From CBDCZI01 sp965224495 (lineage in GTDB: Bacteria; Bacteroidota; Bacteroidia; Cytophagales; JAAEPT01), in assembly GCA_965224495.1 (NCBI GenBank), contig CBDCZI010000025.1, positions 124,001 through 188,000 on the forward strand: DNA of 64,000 nt. The letters are read 5' to 3'. Below are positions 50,591-58,480 of this stretch, piece by piece. The position numbers and the translations under genes are program-made. Every line of letters starts with the position of its first letter. Positions within the stretch are counted from its first letter, which is position 1. The notes under the pieces are model-generated. The model had not been told where the DNA came from. It ran no database searches and was given only the letters and a program-made list of their open reading frames with translations.

Positions 50591-52313
50591 GTTAATTACA
50601 ACGCTACTTTTAGTGGCATCTTTTACAAGTTGGGGACAGTTAGATTACAACTCTCCTTATTCTATTTTTGGGCTGGGCGATATGCGTGGTTCGGGTACGG
50701 TTTACAACCAATCAATGGGTGGTGTGGGTGTTACGAATGGTAATGCCATATTATTGAACTTGGCAAATCCTGCGATGCTGACGAGAAATCGGTTGGTGAC
50801 TTTTGATTTGGGACTTGGTAGTTCGATGAGAAGAATTAAATCGGGTGAGGCAAGAGAGACTTCATTGGGTGTAAACTTTGACGGTTTGTTTCTTGGGTTT
50901 CCTGTTTCGAAAAAAATAACGACTGCAATCGGTGTTTCGCCGTGGAGTATGAAATCTTACGATTTTACAAAAACAGACCAACTTGATGCAACTTCTTCGG
51001 TTACGAATAAATACAAGGGTTCGGGTGGCGTAAGTAAATTTGTTTGGTCAACGGGCTACAAGGCTTATTCCTCTAAGGTTAGTAAGACGTACCTTTCTTT
51101 AGGTTTGGAAGCGGGTTATTTATTTGGCCCTACTGTAGAAGAAGGGACTTCGTTGGTGACTTCTAATGGAATAGCTAACGCACATACGGGAGGGTTTTTT
51201 AATAGACAATCTTATTCTGGTTTTTCTGTAAAGGCGGGAACGGTATTCAGGAAAGAGTTGAAAGTGGCAAGAAATATTGTTGCTTATAAAAAATGGAATG
51301 AAAAAATGCAAGATTCGGTGTTGTTGTTTTCAGACAACAATCAGTTTTACTCGAAGAAGATAGTAGATGCAATAGCGAAAGAAATGGTCGTTGGGAAGTA
51401 TTTGGTTTTGTTGGGGCATCGTACCGATATTGTTGTCTCTCCTTTGTTCAAAGGGAAGAAATCGGCGAGTTATTTCAAATCAAGTGTAGCGAAAGTGAAA
51501 CCAAAATATATGGGTGTTTATATCAAATCATCGGCTGATGCAGTGGATAAGGCGACTATAATGAAAGAATACGATTTGCTGTTGGAGAAATACAATGCGG
51601 GAGATTTTGCGAAAGTAACGGACGAAAATTACGACCGTGCCTTGGCTCGTAAGTACGAAAAACGTGGAAGTGGTATCTTTTTTAATGTAGGAGGGACTTA
51701 CGGTTTACAAACAAAAGCAACAACCAAATTATTTAAAAGTATCAACCAATACGATGTTAATAATCGTTTGATTACTTCGGATACGTTGGTAAATGGAGAA
51801 AAAACAACGGTGACTTTACCTTCTTCTTTTCAACTTGGTTTTAGTATCGATAAACCAGCACCTGTAGGAAAGAGAAAAGACGGTTTGTCAAAAACTTCTG
51901 TTTGGTCATTGGCTCTTGATATAGAAACAACCAATTGGTCAGAATACAAAAACACAAATGATTCTTACAGTTATGATAATAGTTACTCTGTTCGTTTGGG
52001 CGGAGAAATTTGCCCTGATATTACACAAAAACGTTCAAAAAAACGTTCGAGTAAAATATTTTATCGAGCAGGATTATCTTATGCTAATTCGCCTTACAGC
52101 GTCGGTGGCAAGACGGTTCAAACAATTGGTATGAATATTGGAGTAGGTTTACCAATGTTTGGGGTAAATCAATTGCCTCGTTACATTAACCTTAATTTAG
52201 GGATTGGACAAAGAGGGTTGACGAGCAGTGCTTTGGTTCAAGAAACGTATTATAATCTTGGTTTAAGTTTTGCGTTTAATAATAAGTTTACTCGTCGTAA
52301 AGTAGGTTTATAA
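50583..52313 (+). CDS. FadL/porin-like outer-membrane protein
   Basis: 576 residues with signal peptide (NKLITTLLLVASFTSWGQ). YNSPYSIFGLGDMRGSGTVY and MGGVGVTNGNAILLNLANPA are typical of Bacteroidota FadL-like barrels. A Lys-rich insertion of ~100 residues (~240-360) splits the barrel strands, which resume near RGSGIFFNVGGTYGLQTKAT and end at SFAFNNKFTRRKVGL. Function not established. The position between coaX and a TPR gene, upstream of lptC, is conserved in flavobacteria. Confidence 0.75.
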   Translation: MNKLITTLLLVASFTSWGQLDYNSPYSIFGLGDMRGSGTVYNQSMGGVGVTNGNAILLNLANPAMLTRNRLVTFDLGLGSSMRRIKSGEARETSLGVNFDGLFLGFPVSKKITTAIGVSPWSMKSYDFTKTDQLDATSSVTNKYKGSGGVSKFVWSTGYKAYSSKVSKTYLSLGLEAGYLFGPTVEEGTSLVTSNGIANAHTGGFFNRQSYSGFSVKAGTVFRKELKVARNIVAYKKWNEKMQDSVLLFSDNNQFYSKKIVDAIAKEMVVGKYLVLLGHRTDIVVSPLFKGKKSASYFKSSVAKVKPKYMGVYIKSSADAVDKATIMKEYDLLLEKYNAGDFAKVTDENYDRALARKYEKRGSGIFFNVGGTYGLQTKATTKLFKSINQYDVNNRLITSDTLVNGEKTTVTLPSSFQLGFSIDKPAPVGKRKDGLSKTSVWSLALDIETTNWSEYKNTNDSYSYDNSYSVRLGGEICPDITQKRSKKRSSKIFYRAGLSYANSPYSVGGKTVQTIGMNIGVGLPMFGVNQLPRYINLNLGIGQRGLTSSALVQETYYNLGLSFAFNNKFTRRKVGL

Positions 52314-52315
52314 TT

Positions 52316-53617
52316 ATGCGAGTTTTCATCATATCAATTCTTTTGTTTTCTTTTTCAGGTCTTTTTGCTCAGAGTGGTTGGGATTGGGGAAGTGATAAAA
52401 TCACGGCATCTCGAAAATACCAATACGTGCAAACGTATATGAACTCAAAGCATTACACCGAATGTCGTCCGACAGTACAGTGGTTATTGGTTAATACACC
52501 CAATTTGCATAGTGAGTTTTACAAAAGAGCCTCTGTAGTTTACAAAGAATCGGTAAAAGTAGAAAAAGACCCTGCACAGAAAATTGTTTTGCAAGATTCT
52601 CTTTTATGGATTTATGATACGTGGATAGAGAAATTTGGAGCGAACCAAACACCTTTATTACTCAATAAAAAAGCGAAAGTATATTACAGCTATCATAAAG
52701 GAAGGAAAACTACCGACTTGAAAGAGGTACAAGCCTTTTATCACAAGGTGCTGACGTTGAATGGCGTGAAGACATACAGTAAAAACATTAAAACATATAT
52801 GGCAATTGCATTGAACCGAGAAGGTAAAGGGCAATTGACCGATGAGGAGTTATTGGAAGCGTACCGTTTTTCTGGAACTATTTTAACAAAACAAAAAGAG
52901 GCTAAAAAAGGAAACGCTGTAAGTATCGCGAAAATTGAGAAAACAGAAAAGATTTTATTGCATAGTTTAGAAACGGCTTCATTGACTTGCGAAGCTATCG
53001 AAACATATTTTAGACCACTATATAAAGCATCGCCAAAGGATAGCGATTTGGCAACTGCCATCAGCGGGTTGTTGGCAAAAAACAAATGTGTAGGTTCTGC
53101 CTTTTATTTGGAAGTGATGAAAAACGGCACTTCACAAGGAGGGTCATCGTCTAAAATCACGTATATAGCTGATAGAGAATTTAAGAATAACCATTTGGAT
53201 AGTGCCATCTTTTATTACAAAAAGGCATTGACTATTGAGACTGGACAACAGCAAAAAAGCAAAATCTATTACCAATTAGCCCGTATAGCAAGTCGAAAAG
53301 GGAGAAAAAATGAAGCACGTACTTATGCTAAAAAAATGATAGCTACGGGTTACCAAAAAGTGACTGCTTACAATTTTATAGGCGATTTGTATTACAATAG
53401 TGGGGGGCAATGTAAAGCAAAAAACGAGATGCTTTCGAGAGCCGTTTATATCTCTGCTTACTTGCAATACCAAAAAGCTGGAAACAAGAAAAAGATGAAA
53501 TTAGCGAAAGAACAGTTTCCTTCGATGGAAGATATATTTGTTCAAAGCAAAAAAATAGGCGATATTGTCAATACAGGTTGTTGGATAAATGAAAATGTAC
53601 CCCTTAAAAAACGTTAG
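52316..53617 (+). CDS. Secreted TPR protein
   Basis: 433 residues with signal peptide (RVFIISILLFSFSGLFAQ). TPR-like repeats are visible at ~270-390 (LDSAIFYYKKALTIETGQQQ, IYYQLARIASRKGRKNEART, YNFIGDLYYNSGGQCKAKNE). It starts 2 nt after the outer-membrane protein and overlaps lptC by 29 nt. Likely a periplasmic scaffold; partners unknown. Confidence 0.82.
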   Translation: MRVFIISILLFSFSGLFAQSGWDWGSDKITASRKYQYVQTYMNSKHYTECRPTVQWLLVNTPNLHSEFYKRASVVYKESVKVEKDPAQKIVLQDSLLWIYDTWIEKFGANQTPLLLNKKAKVYYSYHKGRKTTDLKEVQAFYHKVLTLNGVKTYSKNIKTYMAIALNREGKGQLTDEELLEAYRFSGTILTKQKEAKKGNAVSIAKIEKTEKILLHSLETASLTCEAIETYFRPLYKASPKDSDLATAISGLLAKNKCVGSAFYLEVMKNGTSQGGSSSKITYIADREFKNNHLDSAIFYYKKALTIETGQQQKSKIYYQLARIASRKGRKNEARTYAKKMIATGYQKVTAYNFIGDLYYNSGGQCKAKNEMLSRAVYISAYLQYQKAGNKKKMKLAKEQFPSMEDIFVQSKKIGDIVNTGCWINENVPLKKR

Positions 53618-54182
53618 ACTATTTTTAGTTGCCCTTGCTTTATTGCTCTTCGTTTCGTGTGAAAGCAATAAAAAAGAGGTCAAGAAACCCAAGCCTTATA
53701 CAGGTCCTGTTTCTATTATTGATGATTTTAAAGTTGTATTTACCGATTCTGCTCGTGTATTGTATAAAATAGCGAGTAAGCACATGGAGGAATTGCAAAA
53801 TGGCGACCGTGTTTTTCCTAAAGGTATCTATGTAGAGACTTTAGATGGCAAAGAGGTGGTGAAATCGGTGTTGCAATCGGACAGTGCTTATTTTGATAAG
53901 AAAAATCAATTGTGGATTTTAAAAGAGAATGTAAAACTACACAACCGCCTTTCGGGGGAGCAAATGTTTAGCGAGGAGCTTTATTGGGATATGAAAGCGA
54001 CAGACAGCACCAACGTCTATGTCAAAGAAAAAACGTATGTAAAGATAAAAACAGCCGACCAAGTATTTACTGGCTACGGATTACGAACAAGCCAAGATTT
54101 TAAGCAATATGAAATCCTTAACTTAAAAGGGATTTTTGACGTGGACGAAGACGAGGAAGCAAAGATTTTTGACGAGAAATAG
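53589..54182 (+). CDS. lptC: LPS export protein LptC, lipoprotein form
   Basis: 197 residues. A lipoprotein signal (FLVALALLLFVSCES, lipobox VSC) replaces the membrane anchor of E. coli LptC. The LptC/OstA beta-jellyroll follows: YTGPVSIIDDFKVVFTDSAR, RVFPKGIYVETLDGKEVV, SDSAYFDKKNQLWILKENVK. It links LptB2FG to the periplasmic LPS bridge; the LptD-like partner is at 37627. Start ATG 53589 or 53595. Confidence 0.88.
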   Translation: MKMYPLKNVRLFLVALALLLFVSCESNKKEVKKPKPYTGPVSIIDDFKVVFTDSARVLYKIASKHMEELQNGDRVFPKGIYVETLDGKEVVKSVLQSDSAYFDKKNQLWILKENVKLHNRLSGEQMFSEELYWDMKATDSTNVYVKEKTYVKIKTADQVFTGYGLRTSQDFKQYEILNLKGIFDVDEDEEAKIFDEK

Positions 54183-54184
54183 CT

Positions 54185-54361
54185 ATGAAATTAATTGACA
54201 CCTTATTATTAGCCTTTTCGGTAGGCACTTTACTGATAAGTATTGATTCAATAATGCGAGGGAACTTTCATCAAAACTATTGGGTATTGATGCTTTGTTT
54301 GGGTTCTTTCTTTTATTATATGTACCGTAAGCAAGACGGTAACAACCAAAACGAGGAATAG
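54185..54361 (+). CDS. 58-aa membrane protein between lptC and the CorC-like gene
   Basis: The frame reads MKLIDTLLLAFSVGTLLISI, then DSIMRGNF, then YWVLMLCLGSFFYYMYRKQ and a short polar tail. Two membrane segments. The ATG is 2 nt after lptC and the stop is 2 nt before the next ATG, so it fits the operon perfectly. Small Bacteroidota proteins of this kind are common here; function unknown. Confidence 0.75.
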   Translation: MKLIDTLLLAFSVGTLLISIDSIMRGNFHQNYWVLMLCLGSFFYYMYRKQDGNNQNEE

Positions 54362-54363
54362 GT

Positions 54364-55620
54364 ATGAACCAAGAAATGTTAATTTATATCGGTGTTTCCT
54401 TATTTCTCTCTGCTTTATTTTCGGGTATTGAGATTGCTTTTATCTCTGCAAACCGTTTGCATATCGAGTTACAAGCCAAAAAAGGCGTGTTGTCAAGTAA
54501 GTTGTTGAGTTTTTTTATTAAAAAGCCTTCGTTCTTTATTGGCACTTCACTTATTGGTAATACCATTTCGTTAGTTGCCTTTTCTACCTTAATGACCTCA
54601 GCGTTGCATCCGTATTTTGCTGAATTTAGTAAACTGAGCTTTTTGTTGATTCAAACGATTATATCGACGATTGTCGTGTTGATTTTTGCTGAATATTTGC
54701 CTAAGAGCTTGTTCTTGTTGAACCCTAATAGGTTGTTGTCCTTTTTTATCTTTCCGTTTTTGCTCATCGCAATAGTTTTGGCGTTACCTGTGTTTTTGGT
54801 GGTTACGTCTTCCAAATTTTTATTGGTGAAAATATTCAAAACACCTTATTCAGAAGAGATTCCTGCATTTAGTCTGACAGACTTAAACTATTACATTCAA
54901 AAAATAACACATTCAGAAACTGATAACGACGAAACAGGTGGGTTAAACACCGAGATTTTGAATAATGCATTGGAATTTAAAACAGTAAAAGTAAGAGAAT
55001 GTATGATTCCTCGTATTGATATTGTGGCGGTAGAGGTCAACGATACCATTGACGATTTACGCAAAGTATTTATCAAAACAGGTTACTCTAAAATATTGGT
55101 ATTTAAAGACACAATTGATAACCTTGTTGGGTACGTGCATTCCTCTGTATTATTTAAAAAACCAGAGACTATAGAAGGCGTAATGTCGGAGTTAATCATT
55201 GTACCTGAAACCAAACCTGCCAACGAATTATTACCCGAACTAACCAAGTCGCACAAGTCTATCGCTTTGGTAGTTGATGAGTTTGGAGGGACAGCAGGCA
55301 TCATCACAACAGAAGATATTGTAGAAGAAATATTTGGAGAAATTCGTGATGAACACGACGATGACAGTTTAGCAGAAGAAAAAGTTGACGAAAACACATA
55401 TATTTTCAGTGCACGTCACGAAGTAGAACACCTCAATGAAACTTACGATTTGGGTATTCCTGAAGATGATTACGAGACGCTAAGTGGCTATATATTAAGT
55501 CTTACGGGGCGGATACCCGAAGAAGGAGAGGTAATAGACACACCCGATTTAAAAATATTAATTAAGACGATGGAAGGGATAAGAATAGATAAAGTGCAAA
55601 TTTTTATATCTAATACTTAA
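54364..55620 (+). CDS. CNNM/CorC-HlyC family transporter with CBS pair
   Basis: 418 residues. DUF21 membrane domain with four segments (~5-155, LFLSALFSGIEIAFISANRL), CBS pair (~200-330, RECMIPRIDIVAVEVNDTID, ALVVDEFGGTAGIITTEDIV) and a C-terminal CorC_HlyC domain (YIFSARHEVEHLNETYDLGI, EDDYETLSGYILSLTGRIPE). Implicated in Mg2+/Co2+ efflux rather than haemolysis. Operon with lptC. Confidence 0.9.
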   Translation: MNQEMLIYIGVSLFLSALFSGIEIAFISANRLHIELQAKKGVLSSKLLSFFIKKPSFFIGTSLIGNTISLVAFSTLMTSALHPYFAEFSKLSFLLIQTIISTIVVLIFAEYLPKSLFLLNPNRLLSFFIFPFLLIAIVLALPVFLVVTSSKFLLVKIFKTPYSEEIPAFSLTDLNYYIQKITHSETDNDETGGLNTEILNNALEFKTVKVRECMIPRIDIVAVEVNDTIDDLRKVFIKTGYSKILVFKDTIDNLVGYVHSSVLFKKPETIEGVMSELIIVPETKPANELLPELTKSHKSIALVVDEFGGTAGIITTEDIVEEIFGEIRDEHDDDSLAEEKVDENTYIFSARHEVEHLNETYDLGIPEDDYETLSGYILSLTGRIPEEGEVIDTPDLKILIKTMEGIRIDKVQIFISNT

Positions 55621-55684
55621 ATAATTGCTTTTCAAGCCCTATCTTTAAGGTTACAAAAGTGTAATTTCTTTATAAAGATAAAAA

Positions 55685-57817
55685 ATGGCGGTATTAGATA
55701 ATATCAGAAAAAGAACAGGGTTAATGTTGATTGTAGTTTTAGGAGCTACAGCGGCCTTTGTTTTAGGAGATTTGATAAGTGGAGCAGGAAACTCTGCAAA
55801 ACAATCAGTAGGTGAAATCAATGGAGAGAAAATAGACTCTCAACTATTCAACCAACTTTCGAGTAAATATAAAAAAACAGGTCGTTTTTCAGATGACCAA
55901 GCAGAAGGTTACGCTTGGAACGATATGCTTTTTGAATATGGGTGGAAAGAACAAATAGAAAAAGCCGGTATTGCTGTTTCTCGTTTCAATGACGAAGACG
56001 AGGAGAGTGAAGAGTTTGATATGATTCAAGGAAAAACTTTATTTAAAGATTTTTTTGGAGAAAACAGAGAGAACTTACCTCACAACGAATTTGTAACAAA
56101 ATTTAATAGCATCATTGCTAACATTATGGATGCGGGAGAAGAAAACGCAACCTACAAAGTGTTAACAGATAATAAAGAAACGTATTACAACAGCCGATTG
56201 AGAGATAAATACACAGCGTTATTTACACAATCAGCTTATGTGACCACAGCTCAAGCACGAAGAAAAACACAAAGTGAAGGGGCTGATGCAATCAAAGCTT
56301 CTTTTGAATATGTATATACACCGTTTACAAGCATTGTAGATTCTACAATAGAAGTAACAGATAGTGAATTAGAAACGTATATTTCTGCTCACGAAAAAGA
56401 GTTTGATGTACAAGATGGTCGTGACATTAAATATGTTGCTTTATCATATAAGGCAAGCCCTACAGATGCACAAGAGTTATTGAAAAAAGCATTGAGCTTA
56501 AAACAAGAGTTACTTGTTTCTACAAAAGACCAAGAGTTTGTTAATACCAATGCAGAAACACAATCGAGTGTTGCTTTAGCTGCTTTCAGTGCTTTACCTG
56601 CGCAGGTAAAAGCTGATTCTACAGGTTTAGCTAAAGGGAAAGTTTACGGGCCGTTTTTCGTAAACAACAAATACGAGACGTATAAAATTTCTGACATTCG
56701 TTATGGAAAAGGAGTGTCTAAAACTTCAGTTAGTGTAATTACTGTTGATACGTCAAGAATTGCAACGGATAAAGTTGGTGCAGCCTTAGATTCGGCGGCT
56801 ACACTTTTATCAAAAGCACAAGGAGACAGTGCCTCAGTAGCAAGTTTACAATGGCAACCTTTGGGAGAAGTAGAAACTACGGATACTGTTCGTTTCCCTC
56901 AATCGATATTAGACGCCATCTTTGCTTCGTCTAAAAAAGGTGTGCATTCGGAATTGGTTTCATTTCCACAAGGTGTAATGATAGTAAAAAGAGATGCTAA
57001 AGTAGAAAGAGCGGATACAAAATATGCTATTGCAAAAATAGATTTAGCTTTAGTGCCAAGTCAAATTACAAGAGATAGTGTTTGGGATATTGCTTCGCAA
57101 TTGATTGGTGGAGCATCTTCGTTAGAAGAATTGGAAGCTTTGGTAAAAGAAAAAGAAGGGATAACAATAGAAACTGCTCAGAAAGTTGATAAGAACTCTC
57201 CTTACTTAAACCGTTACTCAGGAAGTGATGCGAAATCTATCATCTCGTGGGCTTACAAAAACAAAGTGGGTGAATTTTCAAACGAAATTTACGATTTGTT
57301 GAAACAAGAGACTTATATTATTGCAGCAGTAGCAGGAGCAACCGAAAAAGGAAAAATAACTGTTGATGCTGTACGTAATGAGGCGACACAAAAAGTACGT
57401 AACGAAAAGAAAGCTGCTCAATTAATCGCTTTATTTGATGGACAAAAAACAAAAGGATTAGCAGAAATTGCTCAAGAATTGAACAAAACAAAAACACCTA
57501 ATTTCGCTACTTACAATACAGTAAGCAATTTGACTAGTGGAGCAAAATACATACCTAATTTCAATTACGGATACGATGCAGTATTGGCAGGTACAGCTTT
57601 TGGAATAACAAAAGGAGAGACAAGTCCTGTATTGGTTGGTGAGAAAGGTGTGTTTATCTTAAAATCGACAGCAACAACAGAGGCTGTTAGTAAAAAAGAT
57701 TACACACAAGAGAAAAAAACAATGGCAGGAGCTACACAAAAAGCACAGGCTAACAAACTAAACACAGTATTTTCTGAGTTAATCGAAATTGAGGATACGC
57801 GTTATATGAGAAGATAA
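55685..57817 (+). CDS. PpiD-like peptidyl-prolyl isomerase
   Basis: 710 residues. N-terminal membrane anchor (GLMLIVVLGATAAFVLGDLI) then a SurA_N-like chaperone part (QSVGEINGEKIDSQLFNQLS). The middle has rotamase-like segments (FSALPAQVKADSTGLAKGKV then YGPFFVNNKYETYKISDIRY), and the C-terminal part ends in a Lys-rich helix. A periplasmic folding factor for envelope proteins. It has a 64-nt gap from the previous gene, and a terminator follows. Confidence 0.88.
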   Translation: MAVLDNIRKRTGLMLIVVLGATAAFVLGDLISGAGNSAKQSVGEINGEKIDSQLFNQLSSKYKKTGRFSDDQAEGYAWNDMLFEYGWKEQIEKAGIAVSRFNDEDEESEEFDMIQGKTLFKDFFGENRENLPHNEFVTKFNSIIANIMDAGEENATYKVLTDNKETYYNSRLRDKYTALFTQSAYVTTAQARRKTQSEGADAIKASFEYVYTPFTSIVDSTIEVTDSELETYISAHEKEFDVQDGRDIKYVALSYKASPTDAQELLKKALSLKQELLVSTKDQEFVNTNAETQSSVALAAFSALPAQVKADSTGLAKGKVYGPFFVNNKYETYKISDIRYGKGVSKTSVSVITVDTSRIATDKVGAALDSAATLLSKAQGDSASVASLQWQPLGEVETTDTVRFPQSILDAIFASSKKGVHSELVSFPQGVMIVKRDAKVERADTKYAIAKIDLALVPSQITRDSVWDIASQLIGGASSLEELEALVKEKEGITIETAQKVDKNSPYLNRYSGSDAKSIISWAYKNKVGEFSNEIYDLLKQETYIIAAVAGATEKGKITVDAVRNEATQKVRNEKKAAQLIALFDGQKTKGLAEIAQELNKTKTPNFATYNTVSNLTSGAKYIPNFNYGYDAVLAGTAFGITKGETSPVLVGEKGVFILKSTATTEAVSKKDYTQEKKTMAGATQKAQANKLNTVFSELIEIEDTRYMRR

Positions 57818-57858
57818 CACTTCTTACAAAACGAAAGTTTTAACTCATTTCAGTCAAT

Positions 57859-57895
57859 AAAAAAAGCCATTCTATTTATAGAATGGCTTTTTTTG
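57859..57895 (+). terminator. Terminator after the PpiD-like gene
   Basis: AAAAAGCCATTCTA and TAGAATGGCTTTTT pair with a TTTA loop and a T-run. It ends the coaX-to-isomerase run. Confidence 0.92.
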
Positions 57896-58060
57896 TGTCT
57901 ATTAGTACCTTTTCGTGCTTTTGGAAAGGTATTTGATAGTTACTAAGTACTTGTTGGAAAGGTAATCTTTTGTAGAGATTAGGCGTACAAGTAGGCAGAG
58001 AAGAATAACGGAGCTTCTCAGTTTTTTGAGCGAAGGGATGTTAGAATTAAATTTAAAAAA

Positions 58061-58369
58061 ATGGAAAAGAAAAAAATGAATAAAAGTTCGAAGTTAGTGT
58101 TAAGTATCATTTTCGATTTGTTGGGAATGGCGTCTTACCTTATTCCGGGGCTAGGAGAGACACTTGATGTCGTTTGGGCACCAATCGCAGGTATTTTGAT
58201 GTTTAGTATGTACGGAGGAACAACAGGTGTGTTAGGAGGTCTTTTCTCTACTTTAGAAGAAGCATCACCAGGAATGGATTTAATACCGACCTTTACCTTA
58301 ATCTGGTTGTACACTTACGTATGGAAAAAGACACCAGAAGAAAATCCTGTAACGATTAATGTCGATTAA
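58061..58369 (+). CDS. Small membrane protein of unknown function
   Basis: 102 residues with three hydrophobic segments (LVLSIIFDLLGMASYLIPGL, ILMFSMYGGTTGVLGGLFST, DLIPTFTLIWLYTYVW). No family number recalled, though the GMASYLIPGLGETLDVVWAP block looks conserved. It follows about 240 nt of non-coding sequence and precedes a terminator, so it is monocistronic. Confidence 0.7.
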   Translation: MEKKKMNKSSKLVLSIIFDLLGMASYLIPGLGETLDVVWAPIAGILMFSMYGGTTGVLGGLFSTLEEASPGMDLIPTFTLIWLYTYVWKKTPEENPVTINVD

Positions 58370-58398
58370 GCGTTATAGAACAAAGCGAAGAATTAACA

Positions 58399-58436
58399 AA
58401 AAAGGCAAGCTCAAGAAATTGAGGTTGCCTTTTTTA
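58399..58436. terminator. Bidirectional terminator
   Basis: AAAGGCAAGCTCAA and TTGAGGTTGCCTTT form a stem with a GAAA loop and T-runs on both sides. It lies between the convergent membrane-protein and SNF2 genes. Confidence 0.85.
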
Positions 58437-58480
58437 TTGATTGATCCAATGAATAATATCTTCATATTGAGCGTGATAAA

